A stretch of 64,000 nt of DNA from contig JAMKCH010001672.1 of NCBI GenBank assembly GCA_023653785.1, positions 1 through 64,000 on the forward strand. Direction: 5' to 3'. Positions 59,864 to 64,000 of the stretch are shown here, piece after piece. The DNA comes from Ophioderma brevispina. Taxonomy: Eukaryota > Echinodermata > Ophiuroidea > Amphilepidida > Ophiodermatidae. Position 1 is the stretch's first letter. Each line of letters begins with the position of its first letter. The translations under genes and the position numbers were made by a program. Below the pieces are notes generated by a model. The model saw nothing but the letters and a program-made list of their open reading frames with translations. It made no database searches and was not told the origin of the DNA.

Positions 59864-60366
59864 AACCCACCCCCTCCCCAACACTCCGCAACCACCCCAC
59901 CCAACACCCTACAAAACCCCAACCCCATACCCAACACCCTGCAACACCCAACCCCAACAAACCAAAAACCAAACCCAACACCCCCACCCACTCCCTAACA
60001 CCCCACAATCCCCAACACCCACCCCTCCACCAACACTCTGCAATACCACCCCACCCCCTCCTTACACCCCCCTCTCAACACGCCCGCAACACCCAACCCC
60101 AATACCCCATAACATGCCTCCCCCTTCCCCAAACTCCCGGCAAAAATGACCACTCCGATCACACCAACCCGCACCACCCTACCCCTCCCCAACACCTTCA
60201 CCCCCTCCCCAAACACTCCACCCCTCCCCAACAATCTCACCCTAACACCCCATGCAACACCCCAACCCCGTCCCCAACACAATGCCAACACAACACCCCC
60301 TCGCCCCAAAACCCTGCCACACCCCCCCCCTCCCAATACCCCGCATACCAACCCCCTCCCCAACAC
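59864..60366 (+). repeat. Strand-asymmetric C/A-rich tract
   Basis: About 500 bases composed almost only of C, A and T, dominated by CCCCAACACC and CCCTCCCCAACACT variants with no strict period. The minus strand is correspondingly G-rich. Long open frames on both strands here (plus 59811-60149, minus 59995-60378) are compositional artefacts of proline- or glycine-type codons. It sits between two direct copies of the ATTTGCAT-rich element. Confidence 0.9.
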
Positions 60367-60369
60367 CCC

Positions 60370-60886
60370 TATGGACATGAGAGTCTCATGTTATCGGAAG
60401 AATTTGCCTATCAGACATACCGTTTCAGAGATACAACAATTCGCATATAATTAGCTCATTTGCATACCTACGCCGATGCCGCATATTTCCACATTACTTT
60501 CAATATTGCAAAGAAAGATGTGGCCCATGATATGCTTTTCGGGAGTTTTGAGTATCCAATGTACAATGTCAAAAATAGACAAAGTATTATGTGATTTTTG
60601 CATATAATTAGCTCATTGCATTACGCAATTTGCCCAAAATACGCCCAAATCAATCAGGTCGAGAACTCTTAGCCCGCTTCCTTCCACCAAGGTACATCAT
60701 TATTAGCCTTTACGGAACTCCAGAAAGAAAACTTGCTTACACAGCCTTACAGGAAAATTTATAAATTATGCAAATGATGATACGTAATTAGCATATTTTA
60801 TCGCCCAAAATTCTAATCAGGTCGAGAAACTCATCAACCCGCTCTTTCCCCACGTAACATCATGTGCCCTTACGGGCAAACAGCTG
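60370..60886 (+). mobile_element. ATTTGCAT-rich element, copy 2
   Basis: Direct relative of 57990-58585 with the same order of words. The CAGA tail is absent: after CCCTTACGG the sequence passes straight into the 28-bp minisatellite. Confidence 0.65.
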
Positions 60887-61502
60887 CATCTTCAGTAGAC
60901 AGCAATGGACATTTGGCATCTTAGTAGACAGCAACATCTGCATCTTCAGTAGACAGTCAAGACACATGCATCTTTGGTACACAGCAAATTTTTTTGCCTG
61001 CATATTCAGAAGACAAAGAAATTTGCATTTTCAGTAGACCGTACATCTGCATCTTCAGTAAGACAGCAAATGCATTTGCATATTCAGTAGACCGCCAAAT
61101 GCATGTTGCATTTCAGAGACAGCAAACATCTGCATCTTCAGTGGACAGCAAAGACCATTGCATCTTCATAGACAGTACACCCATTTTCAACACTGCAAAG
61201 ATATTTGCATCTTCAGTAGACAGCAAATGTATTTGCATCTTCAGTAGACAGGAAACACATTTGCATCTTTAGTAAACAGCAAACATGTTTCTATCTTCAG
61301 TAGACAGCAATCGTATTGTTTGCATCTTCAGTAGACAGCAAACATTTTCAACACAGCAAAGATATTTGTATCTTTAGTAGACAGCAAATGCATTTGCATC
61401 TTCAGTAGACAGCAATGACATTTGCATTTTCAGTAGACAGTAATCACATCTGCATCTTCAGTTGACAGCAAATATTTGCATCTTCAGTAGACAGCAAACA
61501 TT
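60887..61502 (+). repeat. 28-bp minisatellite, block 1
   Basis: Consensus monomer GCATCTTCAGTAGACAGCAA plus ACACATTT. About 20 copies of variable quality; some shortened. Since 28 is not a multiple of three, open frames across it shift and are not meaningful. Confidence 0.9.
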
Positions 61503-61904
61503 GCCGATCCAATGGCTGATATTTTTTTGTTTTAGTATCGGCCGATTAACCAATCCGATCAGATGATTTGCCTCATATATTTAAGATCGACAAACTCAAG
61601 TGAGTACTAGTGGCAGTTGCACTGGTGGTTCAAATTTTTAAGTTTGGGAATTGGCAACATTTTTTATAATTAATAAATCTGTGTGGTCCAAATTTGCTAC
61701 AAGTTCCGATAAGAAATTACAAAGGATAAGGTTATTTTTGAGAAACTCTTATCTCCTGTTTCTACTTAAAACTGGTAAGAAATCCCCATTATACTTTGTA
61801 ACTGTCTTTCATTCAATACATCAGGTGAGAATCGCCAGGATCTGACATATTTTTGCAATCCGATTTTTTTTTTTATTTTGCAAAATCGGCACCAGATCCA
61901 ATGC
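61503..61904. other. Unique interruption of minisatellite
   Basis: An AT-rich segment of 400 bp begins TGCCGATCCAATGGCTGATA. It ends with TTGCAAAATCGGCACCAGAT, a loose inverse of the start. It may be a small inserted element; the termini are too poor to assign. Confidence 0.4.
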
Positions 61905-62545
61905 ATCTTCATTAGACAGTAAACATGTTTCTATCTTCAGTAGATAGCAATCCTATTTTCATCTTTAGTAGTAGACAGCAATGACATTTGTATCTTCAAT
62001 ATAGAGCAAACACATTTGCATCTTCATATAGAGCAAACACATTTGCATCTTCATATAGAGCAAACACATTTGCATCTTCAGCAGAGAGCAAGCACATATG
62101 GATCTTTAGAAGACAGCAAACATTTGCATTTTCAGTAGACAGCAAATGCAATTACATCTTTAGTAGCCAGCAAACATGTTTCTATCTTCCATAGACAGCA
62201 ATCACATTTGTATCTTCAGTAGACAACAATCAAATTTGAATTTTCAGTAGAGAATAATGGCATTTGCATCCAGTAGATACTTGCATCTTTAGTACACTCT
62301 TCAACATACAGCAAAGATATTTGCAACTTCAGTAGACAGAAAAGACATTTGCATCTTCAGTAGACAGGAAATGCAGTTGCATCATCAGTAGACAGCAAAT
62401 ATTTGCATCTTCAGTAGTCAGCAAACACATTTATATCTTTAACATACAGCAAAGATATTTGAATCTTCAGTAGACGGCAATGGCATTTGCATCTTAAGTA
62501 GACAGGAAATACATATGCATCTTCAAGTAGACAGCAAAAAACATG
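61905..62545 (+). repeat. 28-bp minisatellite, block 2
   Basis: Same monomer as block 1. Near 62005-62090 three consecutive monomers carry ATATAGAGCAAACACATTTG, a locally homogenised variant. Ends at a fragment of the tRNA-like repeat. Confidence 0.9.
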
Positions 62546-62605
62546 TGTCCTTGGCCAGGTTTGGTAGAAGAACGATATCATCTATAGGTGTTAGTTCCAA
62601 AAGGC
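62546..62605 (+). repeat. tRNA-like repeat fragment, left part
   Basis: GTGTCCTTGGCCAGG, GGTAGAAGAACGATATCATC and TATAGGTGTTAG match the units of the 17-19-kb array, with most of the tRNA-like core deleted. It continues at 63758 after the inserted element. Confidence 0.7.
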
Positions 62606-63757
62606 TCAGTCACACAGCCGATTTTTTGCTAGAAAACCACTTCCAGACTGCTCCAGACTGGTGCCGATTGGCCAATTTTCAAAAATCGTGAGCAGTTTTT
62701 CTTTTTCATGTGTAGTTCTGGCAAGGTCTGGGCCTGTTCTGTGCAGTCGTCTGTAGTCTTACCCATTATTTGCTAGAAAACCACTTCCAGACTGCTCAAG
62801 ACTGGTGCCGATTGGCCATTTTTTCGAAAATCGTGAGTAATTTTCCTTTTTCAGGTGTAGTTTTGGCCAAGTCTGGGACTGTCCTATACAGTCTTCTGCA
62901 GTCTTGTGTTGTTGGGAGCATGTGGCAAATTTGAAAAAACCCGCCACAATTTTTTCTTGCAGCTTAAAAAAATTGTGGCGGGTTTTGGAATCGGGAAGGT
63001 CGGCTTGAACACATGAGCGGTTTGGAAGCGGTAGCCGATGAGTTGGTGCGCATCATGAGTGGTTGTGTGCTGTTGGAAAGTGGTCGGCAATGAGTCTGCT
63101 CCAAGCGGGAGAGAAATGCAAGCCAACTGGATACGTTGAATCGGCGACTAAACCAGGCGACTACAGAAGATGAGTCGCTGACATGCAGTCTTGACAGCAA
63201 CTTGTGCTGTCGTGGTAAGGTCTGCGACTGATTGAGAACTGAACAAGTGACATGCGTGATCGCCTACTGCTCGGCGATTGAGCATCTCTTGTCTTGTAAA
63301 TTGAACAAGACTGCAGCCGATTTGGAAAGCAATGTGGTCTTGTGTAGTTGGGAAGAGGTTGGGTCGCGTCGCGGTTTGTCTTCATGTGACGGGACCTTTC
63401 TTGGCGTCAACAACTCGGCGACCAATCGACAAGCAGTCTTGACAGCGACATGTAACAACTTGTGCCGTCATTTCAAGGTCGGCGACTAATCAGGGGACTG
63501 CTGAACAGTGGCGTGCCAATTAAACATTGCTGGGAATCTTGTTGGATTCCATGATGCGGTGGTTAGCCTTACTGTCGGGCGTTCAGATCCCTTGTCTCGT
63601 TGACGGCGGGGAAACTCGCAGACTAATCATCCCTGGTCGGGATAAAAATTGTAAATTTTGCAAGTTTGAACAAGACTGTAGCCAATTTTGAAAAAAATGC
63701 AGTCTTGTGTAGTCGGGAAGTGGTTGGGTCGGGAGCTGTCTTCTGTGTGACTATACC
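62606..63757. mobile_element. hAT-like element inserted in tRNA-like repeat
   Basis: The ends carry AGTCACACAG on the left and CTGTGTGACT on the right. Flanks CCAAAAGG and CTAAAAGG form an imperfect 8-bp duplication. The uninterrupted array units read TTCGAAAGGTGTCC at this spot. Inner repeats include GCAGTCTTGTGTAGT with GGGAAG...GGTTGGGTCG (twice) and CCACTTCCAGACTGCTC (twice). Overlapping open frames at 62759-63489 show no transposase motifs. The 8-bp duplication suggests hAT; non-autonomous. Confidence 0.65.
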
Positions 63758-63795
63758 TAAAAGGTATCCATCGCTTTCCTAGCAGATAGCATCAG
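63758..63795 (+). repeat. tRNA-like repeat fragment, right part
   Basis: TCGCTTTCCTAGCAGATAGC with ATCAG matches the array units, completing the fragment at 62546-62605. Confidence 0.7.
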
Positions 63796-64000
63796 CATCC
63801 TAGCAGATTTGCATCTTCAATAGACAGCAAATGCATTTGCATCTTTAGTAGAAAGCAAAGGCATTCCATTCAATATACAGCAAAGATATTTCCATCTTCA
63901 GTAAACAGCAAACACATTTGCATCCTCAGTACTATAGACAGCAAACATATCTGCATCTTCAGTAGACAGCAAACATATCTGCATCTTCAATGACACCAAA
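63796..64000 (+). repeat. 28-bp minisatellite, block 3, cut by window end
   Basis: Monomers TTGCATCTTCAATAGACAGC and similar continue to the end of the window, so the array extends further right. Confidence 0.85.

Noticed and set aside
59811..60454. Three long frames of proline- or glycine-rich type
   Set aside because: Explained by the C/A tract, which lacks stop codons because of its composition.
60887..62545. CRISPR-like array (regular 28-bp repeats)
   Set aside because: Repeats are contiguous and imperfect without unique spacers; the context is an animal genome. It is a minisatellite.
62759..63489. Overlapping frames of 62-85 codons as a transposase
   Set aside because: They arise within internally repeated sequence of the hAT-like element on both strands, with no catalytic motif or domain recognised.

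Overview
The window is non-coding, repeat-dominated DNA from an animal genome. No intact protein-coding gene could be supported. The longest open frames (about 60-148 codons) mostly lie inside repeats, break between paralogous copies, or are low-complexity. The only recognisable protein is a broken, 5'-truncated reverse transcriptase of a non-LTR retrotransposon. The ends of one retroposon-like insertion (a GTGAGT tract at one side, a 'GTCGCC...GACATGCAGGGG' type motif at the other) recall repeats I associate with molluscs, so a marine lophotrochozoan is my best guess. That is weak inference; an echinoderm, hemichordate or amphioxus cannot be excluded.

Layout. A segment X (1-~11030) is followed by ~27.9 kb not shared with the second copy. 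Then comes segment Y (~38956-42110), a 1.8-kb gap, a second X (43953-~52825) and directly a second Y (~52830-57060). The locus is therefore an X-Y tandem duplication, or two divergent haplotypes placed in series, in which the first copy carries 27.9 kb between X and Y. Comparing the copies dates insertions. The first copy has a 4.56-kb foldback element (3365-7927) with ~1.4-1.5-kb inverted arms and a nested AGAGTG-rich element, plus a small TTAAAG element. The second copy has a truncated LINE (44250-45504), a TA-flanked palindromic MITE (46333-46923), a CCGTAA-ended MITE (49834-50275) and a 908-bp retroposon-like insertion with a 13-14-bp target duplication (53983-54890).

The 27.9-kb middle part holds: a 907-bp element with a perfect 10-bp target duplication (13400-14306, MULE-like); two inverted copies of a MITE (15762-16302 and 36360-36898); a tandem array of six tRNA-like units of ~298 bp bounded by a 12-bp direct repeat (17364-19345); a two-copy 867-bp tandem duplication (22205-23860); a hAT-like GC-rich element (24165-25896); and a ~1.34-kb satellite array of five full units plus a partial one (26562-33845).

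The right end (57.6-64 kb) consists of 163-bp tandem repeats, two direct copies of an ATTTGCAT-rich element, a strongly strand-asymmetric C/A tract, and a 28-bp minisatellite. The minisatellite is interrupted by a fragment of the same tRNA-like repeat as in the 17-19-kb array, which itself contains a hAT-like element. The core motif of the minisatellite (TCTTCAGTAGACAGCA) also occurs in segment X and, with one change, in the 1.34-kb satellite.

Tandem units differ by many 1-3-base indels, and 22-26-base poly(A) runs replace unique sequence in one of two paralogs. Uncorrected long-read error or gap filling is therefore possible, and frame-based statements should be read with that in mind.
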